From Cycas panzhihuaensis (taxonomy: Eukaryota; Cycadophyta): a stretch of 64,000 nucleotides of DNA. The DNA lies in contig CM041465.1 of assembly GCA_023213395.1 (NCBI GenBank), positions 154,883,741-154,947,740 of the forward strand, in the 5' to 3' direction. The notes below the pieces were generated by a model. That model saw only the letters and a program-made list of their open reading frames with translations, searched no databases and was not told the origin of the DNA. The translations under genes and the position numbers were made by a program. Position 1 is the stretch's first letter. The number at the start of each line of letters is the position of its first letter. Below, one piece after another: positions 23,791 through 34,788 of the stretch.

Positions 23791-24029
23791 GGCCTAACTT
23801 AGACTAACTTATTTATTATGACCCCTTTCCCAAACAAGGGGAATGGGATTAATCCACTCAAGATAGAGAGACAAGGAACAAGGGATGATCCCCCAATCCC
23901 ACTCCTAAGTAAACTAAAGGAAAGTCGGTAAGGGGTTTGTCTTTCACTCTTGCTTCTCATCTGCAATCTTCTTCTTCTTCTCAACCCTAAAATAAGGGGA
24001 AGAGAGTTATTTAGCTACTTGAGACCACC

Positions 24030-24610
24030 CCTTTATGCCCTATCATGATGTCTCAAGCAACTAGGGAAGCCATTGGGGCCCCTGCTTCCCAACAAAACCC
24101 CCTTGCAAATAATCTGTCCTCCAAGATCCCTATGGTCCCAAAGACCATTCTTGTCTACCCTAGGCATTATGACTTTTGAAGGGCAATTCCCCAACCTACC
24201 AAGAAGGGGAAATCATTCTCTATAGTTGATAAGCTCCATAATGTGGCCACAAGAATGTCCATGATGGATATTCTACAGAGTTGCCCTGAGCAACATGCTT
24301 TTCTTTTTGTGACTTTGGGTCAAACCAATATCCTTATTCATGCTTTGGGTATTACCCCAATCTAGGAGCTCCTTATTACTTTTGACATTAAATACCTCCT
24401 ACCCATAAGTGAAAGGGAGCACCAATGGCACTACCATTTCACTATTTCTATTGACACTCTTGAGTGTACACTTAGAAGGATGGTTATAGACAATGATTCT
24501 TCTGTTAATGCTATGCCCTTGCACATAATGCAAGAGTTGGGTATAGTAGCCCTTGAACTAGTTCCATGGCAATGTCAAGGCTATGATGGTAATGAAAAGA
24601 TACCACAAAC
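24030..24610 (+). pseudogene. Gypsy-1 aspartic protease region
   Basis: The segment RRMVIDNDSSVNAMPLHIMQ, followed by ELGI, at about 24,473-24,540 is the gypsy protease active site, where related plant elements read VIDNGSS.N.MP; the Gly after Asn is Asp here. Upstream KSFSIVDKLHNVATRMSMMD is the conserved pre-protease segment, also present in Gypsy-2 (40,340-40,400). The flap half and the following linker are missing, and the sequence passes directly into the end of reverse transcriptase. Confidence 0.7.
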
Positions 24611-25180
24611 CCTTAATTAACATTTTAAAGAAAGGGGCTCCATTTGTATGGTCCACTAAAGCCCAGGAAGCATTCTAAGAGCTTAAAAGAGACCTGGTTT
24701 CCCCCCCATCTTGGCATCCCCTCTCTTTAATCACTTATTTATTCTATATACCTTAGCTATTAACAACTCCTTGGGAGCCATGTTAGCCTAAGAAGACAAC
24801 GTTTGAGCTGAGTGAGCTATATATTTCATCAGCTACACGTTTGTAGCAGTTAAGCTAAACTACCCTCCCACCAAAAGGGAATGCCTAGCCTTAGTCCACA
24901 TAACTAAGAAGTTTAGGCACTACCTCTTAGGAAATACCACCCATGTGATCATCCAATCTGATTCATTGAGGTACCTCTTAACCTAGTCCAACTTGATAGG
25001 AAGGACAAGCAAATGGGCCATCCTCCTCCAAGAATATGACCTCAAAATTATCAATAGGAAATCTAAGAAGGGAATGGTGGTTACTGAGTAATTAGTTGAT
25101 GCCCTCATTCCAAATCTCTCTACCCATCTAATCAATGATTCATTACCTAATGAGCCCATCTTGGACCTATAGGATTCATA
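24611..25180 (+). pseudogene. Gypsy-1 reverse transcriptase end and RNase H
   Basis: The remaining RT tail reads INILKKGAPFVWSTKAQEAF, corresponding to the conserved 'LLKK...F.W....Q.AF' region just before RNase H. The RNase H follows with SPPILTSPL-like and NNSLGAMLA, then AIYFIS, NYPPTKRECLALVHITKKFR, HYLLGNTTHVI, DSLRYLL and a KWAILLQEYDLKI end. Fingers and palm with the YxDD site are absent, so roughly 1 kb has been deleted between protease and thumb. Several stops are present. Confidence 0.82.
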
Positions 25181-25259
25181 TCCCCATCCACTAACTGACA
25201 ACTAATGGTATGGGTTTATTATTCAATACCTTACCCAACAACAATACCCTTCAAACACT

Positions 25260-26450
25260 AGTGACAAAGTAAAGTCATATATTAGAGCTACTACTAGGTA
25301 ATACTTCCTTATAGAGGAGGTGTTGTACAAAAGATCTTTTGATAAAATGCTCCTCAATTGCATCAATCCTGATGAAGCAAACCAAATCCTCCATGAGTGT
25401 CATAGTGGCATTTTTGAAGGTCATTTTGGGGGCTAATCCATCGTACAAAGGATCCTTCACATGGGTTACTATTTGATGACCCTCTTCAAGGATGCCCATG
25501 CCCATACACAACATTGTCGCAAGTGCTAGGAGCGTGACAACATCTTCTATTTGCCCTCTGGGACCCTCCATCCTATTATCTCCCCATGGCCTTTCTACTA
25601 ATGGGGATTAAACCTCATTAGAGTTATCACTTCTCTTTTATCGTTACAACATAAGTTTATCTTAATCGTGATAGAATACTTCACCAAATGGGCTAAAGTA
25701 ATCCAATTATCATCTACTACTGGTAATATAATTACCACTTTCATTTATCAATACATTATTTATCCATTCGACATCCCAGATATCCTAATCATAGATAATG
25801 GCACTCTTTTCACAACAAAGAGATGGATAAACTTTATGAGAAATTCAAGATATCTCACAAGACCTCATCTCCCTACTACTCATAGATTAATGGCCACATT
25901 AAATCATTTAATAAATCTTTTATCAACATTTTAAAGAAGATGGTTGCCCAATCCCAAAGGAATTGGCACCTTTAGCTCCATTCTGCCTTATGGGCCAATT
26001 ATACCTTTATTCATACTGTGACAAGAATGACCCCATTCTCCCTTATCTATAGGACTAAAGCAATCCTCTCCCTAGAAGTTGTGATCTTTTGCTTGAGAGT
26101 TTCCCTCAGGGGTCTCGTTGATGAGGAGTCATGTCGCTAGACTCACCTCCTAGACTTTAAAACCTTGGATGAGAGATGCTTGGTAGCATACCACGCTAAT
26201 CTCGCCTCCAAGAATAGAATACAAAAGACATATGATAAACATCTATGCCCTCACCCTTTAAATATTGGGGACCATGTCCTCAAATTAGAGTACCTCCATG
26301 ATCACCTATCTAAATTTGCCCCCAAATGAGTGGGCCCCTTTATTGTTCTCAAGAGCCTCGACAATGACGTGTATAGGATAGTGACATTGGAAGGGCTTGA
26401 ATTTGACAAAGCCATAAACATAAAGTTCCTAAAGAAGTTTTATGTATGAT
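25260..26450 (+). pseudogene. Gypsy-1 integrase
   Basis: It contains all integrase parts in order. The zinc-binding domain reads HECHSGIFEGHFGG and HCRKC near 25,400-25,535. The core has LIVIEYFTKWAKV, where the usual first Asp (I.DYFTKW) is Glu, and the second site IIDNGTLF is intact. The glutamate region is eroded (THRLMATLNH). A long C-terminal domain follows, with NWHLQLHSALWANYT, KRIQKTYDKH-like, DHVLKLE, GPFIVLKSLDNDVYRI and FLKKFYV before a stop at about 26,448. No chromodomain follows, in line with a non-chromovirus element. Confidence 0.85.
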
Positions 26451-27379
26451 CCCTTCTATGTCTGAGTAGAATGGATTCTCTTCATTCACTTCAAAATGAG
26501 CCTAAACTACCTCCCACATGCTTCACCATGCCTTTATATTAGGGGCATGATATGTGACTAGATCTTGGGTTGCTTTGTATGTTGATGAGGAATCCACACC
26601 CCTTTTCGAAGGAGTTGCCTGCCCTTCCCTTTAATAATAAAGTACCCTTTTTTATTTATATATAAATAATTATTTATTCATATCAGTTTGATGCCACACC
26701 TGTGGTTAGGGTTCCATCCAAGGACGCAACTTAGTTTTGCTTCTGAGCATGAGTTGCTACTTGGAAAAGCCCTTGGGGATAATCCATATCCCTCTTTTTG
26801 TTCTTTGCGGTATCTGCACCCTTCTCGTTGCTTTCTTCTTAGGATCCCCATATCCCATCTGAGGGACATGCAAAATCCCCTCATCCTAGTCTCATGCAAG
26901 GTTGCCTACCACATAGGGTGATCATGTGTGCCTAGTGTGAGTGCATGCTACATAAAAGAAGGCATCCCAATTGCAAGCATCCACATATATATGATACAAT
27001 AAATATAAATCAATCTATGCTATGATAACTACATATATACATCCATAATTAAAACAAGTGCAACATGTTAAAATAGGATACCAATGTGGCCTCTCTCTTT
27101 TCTCTGTCTCTATCTCTATCTCTGTCTCTGTCTCTCTGTCTCGTCTCATGCATGCATTGTCTCTCTCTGTATCTCTCTCTCTCTCTTTGTATATATATAC
27201 ACACACACACACACACATTCATATATATATAAAGTAATGATATAAAGTATTTGCACCATGTGCTTGAGGAATCTAGAATCCTTATAGGGAGCATGTATAA
27301 TCATGTATCCATGTGTGATAAGGGACCCCTTAGAAGTTTGAAACTTTCCTCTATCAAAGATATATAGTATAATAGGCAT
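26451..27379. other. Spacer between integrase and antisense gene
   Basis: No sense coding region is visible after the integrase stop. This should be the 3' flank of the antisense gene. It carries the microsatellite cluster at 27,091-27,230, which generates several overlapping chance frames. Confidence 0.5.
27091..27230. repeat. Compound microsatellite (CT)n, (TA)n, (AC)n
   Basis: Pyrimidine-rich CT and CTGT repeats (27,091-27,187) are followed by a TA run, an AC run of about 10 units and a second TA run. Periodic peptides from this tract are artefacts. Confidence 0.9.
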
Positions 27380-29730
27380 GTGAGACTACCATACCCTCTT
27401 GTGGTATCCTCTCTTGGACCACCTGCTCCCTTACCCGGAGACTATATACCTCCCAGGATCCTCCTCCTCCTCTATCATGAGGTCCCAACCTTATTCTCCT
27501 CATCTCTATCCCTCCTCTATGATAACATCACTATATGGGTCCTACTACATGAGGATCAAGTAGCCATCTAATCGACCAAGAGATCATACCTCTCTTGGAG
27601 TTGATCCTTGATACCCACTAGTCAATCCCTCTACATCTCGTGGAGCCTCTCCTCTAGTGCGATGACCCTCACATCACTGAGAGCATCCCCAACTCCTCCT
27701 TAGGCCTCTGGTCCTTGCACCCTAGCTCATAGCTAGTCCCTCTCACCCTAGAGCTAATCCTTCTCTCCTTGTAATTGATTTCCCTTATCTCATAGCTGAT
27801 GGGCCTTTGCAACCCACGTATCTCACATTTGCATGAGTGGAGCAAAAGTTGTTGTATGCCTCTTTGTTGACCTAGGCTCCTCACCAACTATGATGGGAGG
27901 ATGCCCCTCTTTGTATACCTGTGGGAAGAGCTCAGCAACCACCTACCTAATCAGCTCTCCCATTTCATCTTCACCTGCCATCCATACACAACAAGGTATT
28001 AGTAGGAGTATATCCAACAATCCATCAAAACCAAAGGATATCAAATAAACTCTATGAGCATCAAATGACTAAAACTAAGAGCTAGAGCTAGAATAAGAGA
28101 GGATATCTCACCTCTTGGGGTGACTAACACATTCACAGTTGCCACATCTATAGCTACAACCACAACCTCCTCCTCTCCTAGCTCCTCCTCTCCCCTTAGA
28201 GCACCTGGTGCATCACCTCCCTTTACCTCCTTTGCTCTGAGGATCTCTTCTCCACTTATAGCTACAACTATCTTTGTCGCTACTACTATTACTGATACTA
28301 CCTTTGGGTCTCTACTAGTAGCTCTCTTATCTACCTCGTCACCTCTTGACTCCTCTTTAGGAGTGTTAGTTTCCTTACCTCCCTCCTCATCACTCCCCCA
28401 ATGGATGGAATGATATGGATAACTGATATAGTTACCCATTATGAGGAGATCTAGGGATGTCACCACCATCAACTACCTAATATGTGTTGGCTCCTCCATG
28501 ATCTTAAATCGAGTTTGCCACCTGTGTACCATTGGAGCATGAGCTGATATAAGCTGGGAACCTGTCGCTTGAGATACTCCATAGAAGTGGTTAAAGAACC
28601 ATCACAGAAGGAGGGTGCAAAATGATAGTCCTCCTCATATGACTTTCTAGATCTAATCAAGTTGGGCAATGAGATTGGCCACTATTAAAGTAGCTTAATC
28701 GAATCACTCCCTATACTCGTACCTCTAGACTATTGCAATCCATCCTCTAGGGATGTCTTTGTAATTCTATTTCTAGGAAATCTAGAATAGAATAGTAAAT
28801 ACAATCATCTTCCTCACGTGAGGAATCCTAGACATAACAATCATCCTCTAAGGTATCCCCCTCTAGTCCCACCAATCCTAACCTATGAAGAATTAAGCTA
28901 CCTTGTGATGAGTAACATCCGTACTAGGAAGGGTCCCCAGTGCTGCTAGTCAACACCTGTCTAGTACCCTTAAGATCCTCCTAACACATACAAGAGTCAC
29001 AGTGACATCCTCCACTTGATGGAGATGGAACACATGGCACCTAAAATCCTAGTGGGAAATAATATCCACTAGGAAAACCTAATCTGATGCATACTAGGGC
29101 ATCTGAATGATTTTCTTAAGCCTGCAACATTGTAGAAAGACCCTTTCTAGCCTCTCTAGTAGATGTACAAATCTAACCATCACTCTACCTATATTCTTAC
29201 GGTTGTCAACCATGATAATGGGTTATGAAAAGCAATAAAATATTCAACATCATTAGCCAAACTCCACTTTGCTAACCAAAACTCTCTCATATCATTAAAA
29301 ATAGAGAAAATTATCTAGAAATTGGCAAAATTTCTAAGTTTTTTCTTCTTTTCTAACTATTAGCCTGCCACTGCTAATATATTCGTAGTACTACAAATAT
29401 CTTAGTAGGCCTCGTAGGCTAAACTCTGCCCCATGAGAAAGTTTGCGGCACCATGAACAAATTCACAGTCCCATGATGTGCCCCTCCAAAAATAAGAAAA
29501 ACAAAAAAAAAAAGAAAAAAATTATTGTTTTGTGGACTAAAGCTAGTCCACTGGGACTAGGGCTTTCTAATGCCCTAGTCTAGCCCCTCTTAAGTCCTCA
29601 AACTGGTCCCAGAAGGCCCAATTTATCTACTAAAAGCCTAGAAATATTAGAAAAAGCATTAATGACTAAAATCAAAATTGAAAAGCTAAGGCCTAGATCA
29701 ACATACCAGATCATGCCTAGTTATTGCCAT
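27380..29730 (-). pseudogene. Antisense plant-mobile-domain gene in Gypsy-1
   Basis: This gene runs opposite to the element. Exon 1 (29,730-29,707) is ATG plus seven codons (MAIT*HDL), followed by a GTATGT donor. Exon 2 runs from about 29,220 to 28,112 and aligns throughout with the better copy at 62,721-63,930: NRKNIGRVMV, the HVFHLHQVEDVTVTL-like PMD block, TSLDLLIMGNYI and an acidic Ser/Glu-rich tail (GSDEEGGKET). It ends at a GTGAGA donor. A 137-bp intron (28,111-27,975) ends in GCAG. Exon 3 continues in the same phase (GEDEMGELIR, then VVAELFPQVYKEGHPPIIVG) into a charged helix-like region to about 27,660. Many stops and some shifts make it a pseudogene. PMD proteins are plant nuclear proteins also found in transposable elements. 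What it does for the element is unknown. Confidence 0.78.
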
Positions 29731-29896
29731 CTCTCACTCCTAGACTCGATGTCTCTCTCTGCACATTGATATGATGGTCTGATCTCATCCACTGAGTACT
29801 TGATGGGGTGAAACATTGAGGTGACAGAGGTGCAAAGCTCCCAAATTGCATGAGGTCACATGAAAATGAATATCATTTCCCCCCCTTGTCCTTCCT

Positions 29897-29907
29897 TTTA
29901 TATATAG
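29897..29907 (-). promoter_or_regulatory. TATA box of the antisense PMD gene (Gypsy-1)
   Basis: The minus strand reads GGGCCCTATATATAAAAGG, with the TATA core at 29,907-29,897. It lies about 170 bp upstream of the antisense ATG. The region aligns with the plus-strand promoter of the Gypsy-4 copy at 62,040-62,095, including a shared ATTCATTTTCA block downstream. Confidence 0.6.
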
Positions 29908-30452
29908 GGCCCCCGAGTTACTGTGCCCTTTTTCTGCCACAGAAAAGTTGCCAGGACTATCTCCCCTATCTTATCTTTGATTCCTTCATGACCCAGGCCC
30001 AATTCTAATCCTAAATGCACTTTTTTTCTGCCATTTTATGTGTTTATGACACCCTTTTTGCTCCTACATGAGCCCTCTCCCCCTTCTTTTTTAACTACCC
30101 AAAATGGTACTAGTGTTTATACTCCATAGGTTCGTTTTGATATACTAGACCTATTTTTGTGACTATTCTAGCTCACTAGGGCTCCTAACAAGAGTTCCCC
30201 CCTTGCTCTAGCCTCCTTATTAGCCCCATACTAACATTCTAATCTTGTACTTGGATTAATTCCCTGATGACTCCTTGCCTTCCATAAGGCGAGCCCTCCG
30301 TTATCCAAGTAGCCTACTAGTAGGGATCTCCTTTCCTCTTATGCTCACCTTTTTGAGTTGACGTGAGTAGTTAAGCTTTAGTTCTCCATATTTCTTTTAC
30401 TTTACACACTCCTCTTCTAGACTTTTATAAATCTTATCTCTCCTTCTATGCC

Positions 30453-30885
30453 ATGGCTCTCTTCATTTACACTGATGGTGGTATCCATGGAAACTCGAGA
30501 CCCTCTGCAGCTACCTAGATCATCTGTGATCCTTCTAGATATGACATCATGTGTTTTAGGATGTACGTACTTGAGGCCATAAATAATAAACTAGAGTACA
30601 CTACCATTATAGAGGCTCTCACCGATATGCTTTGCTTCCACTGTGGCCCCATTATTCTATTCTACAATTCTCAAATCATGGTGTCATAGCTAACTTAGGT
30701 CTACCAAATCATTTGTCCTCAATTGAGGTCCCTCACCTCAACTATTAAGTCACTTTTATCCTCTTTTCCTATGGTAGACATCTAGCATATCCCTCATGAT
30801 CAAAATGCTGAAGCAGATAGCTTAGTTCGTCTCATTCTTAAGCATCATCTCCCCCTCCTAGACGATCCTTCCCAGGCAACCTAAC
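30453..30885 (+). pseudogene. Gypsy-1 archaeal-type RNase H (aRNH)
   Basis: A second RNase H, separate from the one fused to reverse transcriptase. From ATG 30,453 it reads MALFIYTDGGIHGN (first catalytic Asp in TDGG), NNKLEYTTIIEAL (family NNKAEY, catalytic Glu), ILFYNSQIMVS (third site, with Asn where Gypsy-4 has Asp) and QNAEADSLVRLIL (last Asp). The order matches archaeal/bacterial-type RNase HI, known as an extra domain in plant Tat-lineage elements. It stands alone 4 kb after integrase with its own start codon. A TATAAAT at 30,425-30,431 is too close to the ATG to be a convincing promoter. Several stops are present. Confidence 0.8.
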
Positions 30886-31488
30886 AGGTTGGCTCCTTAT
30901 ATAAACCTTTGGATTATCATCTATTCCTTATTGTAACTACTATCACACCTCTGAAAATAGGCCATTGATGAGGCTAAACTATGGTGACCATAGGGTTGTT
31001 TCTTTACTTGGCATTTGTATCATCTGTTATACAATTTTTATATGATCTTTGACTACATTTACATCTTCGTGGATTATGTTTATATTATTTCAAGATTATA
31101 TTTATACCATGTCTATCTTACATGCGAAGGTGATAGGGCATCACACTATCCCCTTTCCTCTCCTACTACTCTCTTGTTTTCCATAGGAATTCTGATCCCA
31201 TTTTGTTCTTCAGTGTCATGAAACTCACCTAGGTGTCACCATCGAGAACCCCCAAGTTACCTTCTCATCATCCTATGTATGACTTGGGTCTAGGGCTTTG
31301 TATCTTGAGGATCGATTAAGCCACACTTCCTCTTCCTTGCCCAAACATATGTTTCCTATCCACATGATCCATTGTGACACTCGCCACCTACCTTGGGTAT
31401 CAACACATGAGTTTCACATACTATTATTAATGAGATTATGTTGACAGCATTCACCATCATTTGATGCTTATGAGGGATGAGGTTTTGT

Positions 31489-31502
31489 TTCCAAGGGGGT
31501 AG
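31489..31502 (+). promoter_or_regulatory. Gypsy-1 polypurine tract
   Basis: TTCCAAGGGGGTAG lies directly before the 3' LTR start TGTTTTATG. The tract is short and contains pyrimidines, so some decay is likely. Confidence 0.6.
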
Positions 31503-34500
31503 TGTTTTATGTCTACCAGGAATGGATCAAGACACCATCGCATAGGTATGATCAATTATATACCCTATCACTTGCACTCTATCACATTCTTAAGGCCATT
31601 ATAGTGTATGATGTTTATATGGATACCTGAGTACTTGATTGATTTATTTGATTAGCTTGCCTATGCACGAATTTTTACCTATGATGACTAGGACTCTAGT
31701 CCAATGGCATGATAGTTCCCTGGTGATCTCCCTCCTAGCTATAGGTGATCTCCCTCTCAGCTACAAGTACTCATGGGCCTCCATAGCCTAACTTATATAC
31801 ATCTCAACCAACTATGTTACATCTTCCCTTTCTTCTCTCTATCTCATCTATCCCTCGATATATCCATGGTAATTTATTGAGAGTTTTAGTAAGTAGGTGT
31901 CCCCCCATTACTTGCTTGTTATGAGATTTCCATTTATATCTCATCAAGATTTACTACTTGGCCTCTCTTTATATTTTGGCACCTTTATTATCACCATTTT
32001 CATGATGTTTTGACACCATTAAGTGATTTTATCATGTGTTTGTACAAGTTGTTAGTATGTAGAGTGGTCCTAAGTTAGTGCATAGACCTCTAAGGAGGAG
32101 TCCCAGGCCTCTACTAAGGCATGCTTCCTCTTTCTCACCTTTTTCATTATGTATTTTTATTATTTTATGTTTTGTCACTAACCCATAGCCATTTCTTTCT
32201 GCCCCATCCTAATTATTATGCACTACTAATATGTTAGTGGTGCTGCTAATATATTATAAGTGTTGCAAATAAGTTCATGGTGTCACTGTTATGTGGCTAG
32301 CCGCAGCTAGAAATATCTAGTTCTGGTAATTATAATTGGATGATGCACTATCCTACCTTAAGACTTGCCCAAATTGGGTGCTAACAACCCTGAGGCCTCC
32401 CCAAATGAATAAAAATCCCAAATTTTAATTCATTTGGAGATTTAATCAATCAAGAAAGCATCATATCATCATTTTTTATAGGAAACATGTTCTCTTCTCC
32501 TATTCTCTCTTCTCCAACTGTCTTCCACTCCTCCTACACATAAGAATTATAGGTTTCTTCCATAAGTAAGGAGAGGGAAACCCAAGAGCAAGCCAAGCTA
32601 AGCAAGGAGGCCTTTCAATAAAGAAAATAGCAAGGGATCTCCTTCTTTCCTTCATAAAATAGACACGTTTCTTCTCCTCTAACATTACTCCTCACCTAGA
32701 GCCATTAATCTTGTATGGTAAATCTATTTTTTCTAATTTTCCTTTATAAGAATCTCTCTTTTTATGATTTATTCCTTGTTATTTTTAGGTATATGACCCT
32801 AGATTTATGCTTAGATTAGTTTTGTATTGATTTAGGCCATCTTTCACTTAGTACAAGGAGGCAATAGCTTTTTCTCACTACTCTATTCATCCTCCACACA
32901 CCAAATCCATTGGCCTATATAAATAAAGAAGCCAAACCAAGCTAAGTGAGCCTTTGAAGAGGTACATAGGCTAGATTTTTGACAACTAAAGCCACCTTTC
33001 ACTTGGGTAATCCCCTCCCCCACTTTTTGAGGTGTCTTTCCTTATGTTCCACCACTAGTTTTAGGATTTTGGTTTGTTGTGAGGCCTATACACATGCCTA
33101 TTGACATTGTATTTACTTATAAACCCTATCCAAGTGAGTTATCTATAGCTCATAGGGATTCACCACTATTTAGAGGAGATTTCTATCCTGAGGTAACATC
33201 CCTTTTTTCCTCTTTTTAGATATATGTTATGATCATTACACACAAATACAAAAATCACTAAACAAGAAGTATATAACATTGTATTTATTTCTCCTTTAGT
33301 TTATAAATCAGCATACTAATGTTGCTTATCAAGGACACACACACACATACGCACACACACACATATATATACATATCTTGCTTATGGGAAGACTTGCTCT
33401 CTTCTATGCTATAGGTTGGAGATTGTTTTTATAAATCAAGTGACATATTACAAAAAGGTAATATTTCATTTATTCTAAGTTTTACTTTCACTTTATTTCC
33501 ATTTTTATTCTTGTATTATTTCTTGATTAGGGATAATAATTAAGCCCTATTTGGAGGTTAGGGGAAGGTAAGGAAGCCCCTCCCTCTAACTCCAATGAAT
33601 TTTTTGATAACCAGTGGAAATAAAGGTAGTGACAACATGTGGAGATGCATTATGAGGAGCAACAACAAGGGGTGCTACAAAATGTAGCACCAGACATCAC
33701 AATCAGGTGAACTCTTTCTTACACACCCTTCTCCTTCTCTCTTTCTCCCCAATTCCATTTCTCATTTTATATAATCAAGGAAAAGAAAATAAATATTTAG
33801 AAAAGTTTCCTTTAAGTACATGTCATAAAAAGGGAAGAGGAAAAAGCGTACTTTTTGTATACATTTTAAGAAATATTCATTAGATCCTTCATTTCCCAAA
33901 GAAGCCAATCCTCCTCTTACTAAAGATGATGCATACCCATGTAAGGCAACACCTTGAGTTGAACCTATCCCTTTCCTCCTCCCATACCTTTAGCCCTCAT
34001 TACATTCATTTAGAGGCAAAAGAGATTGGGGGGACCAAAGAGGGAAAGAGTTATACATTTGTTTTATGTGCTTGTTTTGGTCTTTTGCACATTTTAATTC
34101 TTTAGAAGTAGCCATCTTTATATGAGTTTGAAATGACGCCTCAAAGCTAGATAAACAAGACCAAACCGCACCTTACAACATAAGAGTTTGTAAACTCAAA
34201 GATCACTCTACTCCTTTTGGTAACCTAGAAAGACTTCATAACTTAATTGCCATGAGATATTCGCAGCTTTCCTCTACCCTTTTTCTTTTACATACCTATA
34301 CCATCCTATTCTTCTTGTTACTCAAGAAAAATTTGCAACTCAGTTGCTTCTTAGATAGTTGCAACATTCTCTCCTTCTTGGAGACTCAACACTCAAAACC
34401 CTACCCCATTTTTGACAAACTTCTAGACTTTGAGTAGGCTTATTAAAATTGCCTCCCATCTTATTATCACTCCTCTGCTTCTTTGCTTACCTCCTTCTCT

Positions 34501-34783
34501 GAAAGTAGGTCTAGCTCCTCTTCTCTCCCTCTGAGGATAGGAGAGCTCTTTTGAGGCTATTCAGCTACCTAAAGACATCTTGTTGCCTAATTTAAACCAA
34601 GAAACATATCCAGAAGGAAGAGAAGGTTATTACACTATTTATGGATCCCTAAACATGTGTTCCAATGCACAAATGGCCTTTAAGGATGACCTATCCTTCT
34701 TCAAGGCCTCTAGGCCCTTTTCATAGCCTTAGTGTTTGTCTAAAGGACCATATCTATAATGACTCCCCAAAGGTGTGCTTCCA
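31503..34783 (+). repeat. Gypsy-1 3' LTR
   Basis: This 3,281-bp LTR starts TGTTTTATGTC and ends GCTTCCA. It is collinear with the 5' LTR apart from small indels, including a duplicated 'ggtgatctccct' near 31,720-31,755 and an AC/TA microsatellite at 33,335-33,376 that is much shorter in the 5' LTR. Confidence 0.88.
33335..33376. repeat. (AC)n/(TA)n microsatellite in the 3' LTR
   Basis: Runs of AC units followed by TA units. The corresponding place in the 5' LTR (about 20,025-20,043) has only a short ACACATATATATACAT stretch, so the repeat grew after insertion or shrank in the other LTR. Confidence 0.85.
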
Positions 34784-34788
34784 ATGAA

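Larger units (their letters stand above)
18233..34783 (+). mobile_element. Gypsy-1: 16.5-kb Ty3/gypsy element, Tat/Ogre-like
   Basis: This element has two homologous LTRs (18,233-21,467 and 31,503-34,783) around a 10-kb internal region. The order is gag, protease, a deleted reverse transcriptase, RNase H, integrase, an antisense PMD gene, an archaeal-type RNase H, a polypurine tract and the 3' LTR. Very long LTRs, large size, lack of a chromodomain and a second RNase H are characters of the plant Tat/Ogre group. No clear target duplication is visible: CTAAA lies before the 5' LTR and ATGAA after the 3' LTR. Both LTRs have diverged visibly and carry indels, so the insertion is old. Confidence 0.85.

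Noticed and set aside
28120-28413. A Ser/Thr-rich plus-strand frame of 97 codons
   Set aside because: It is the shadow of the acidic tail of the antisense PMD exon; the minus-strand frame is the one conserved in Gypsy-4.
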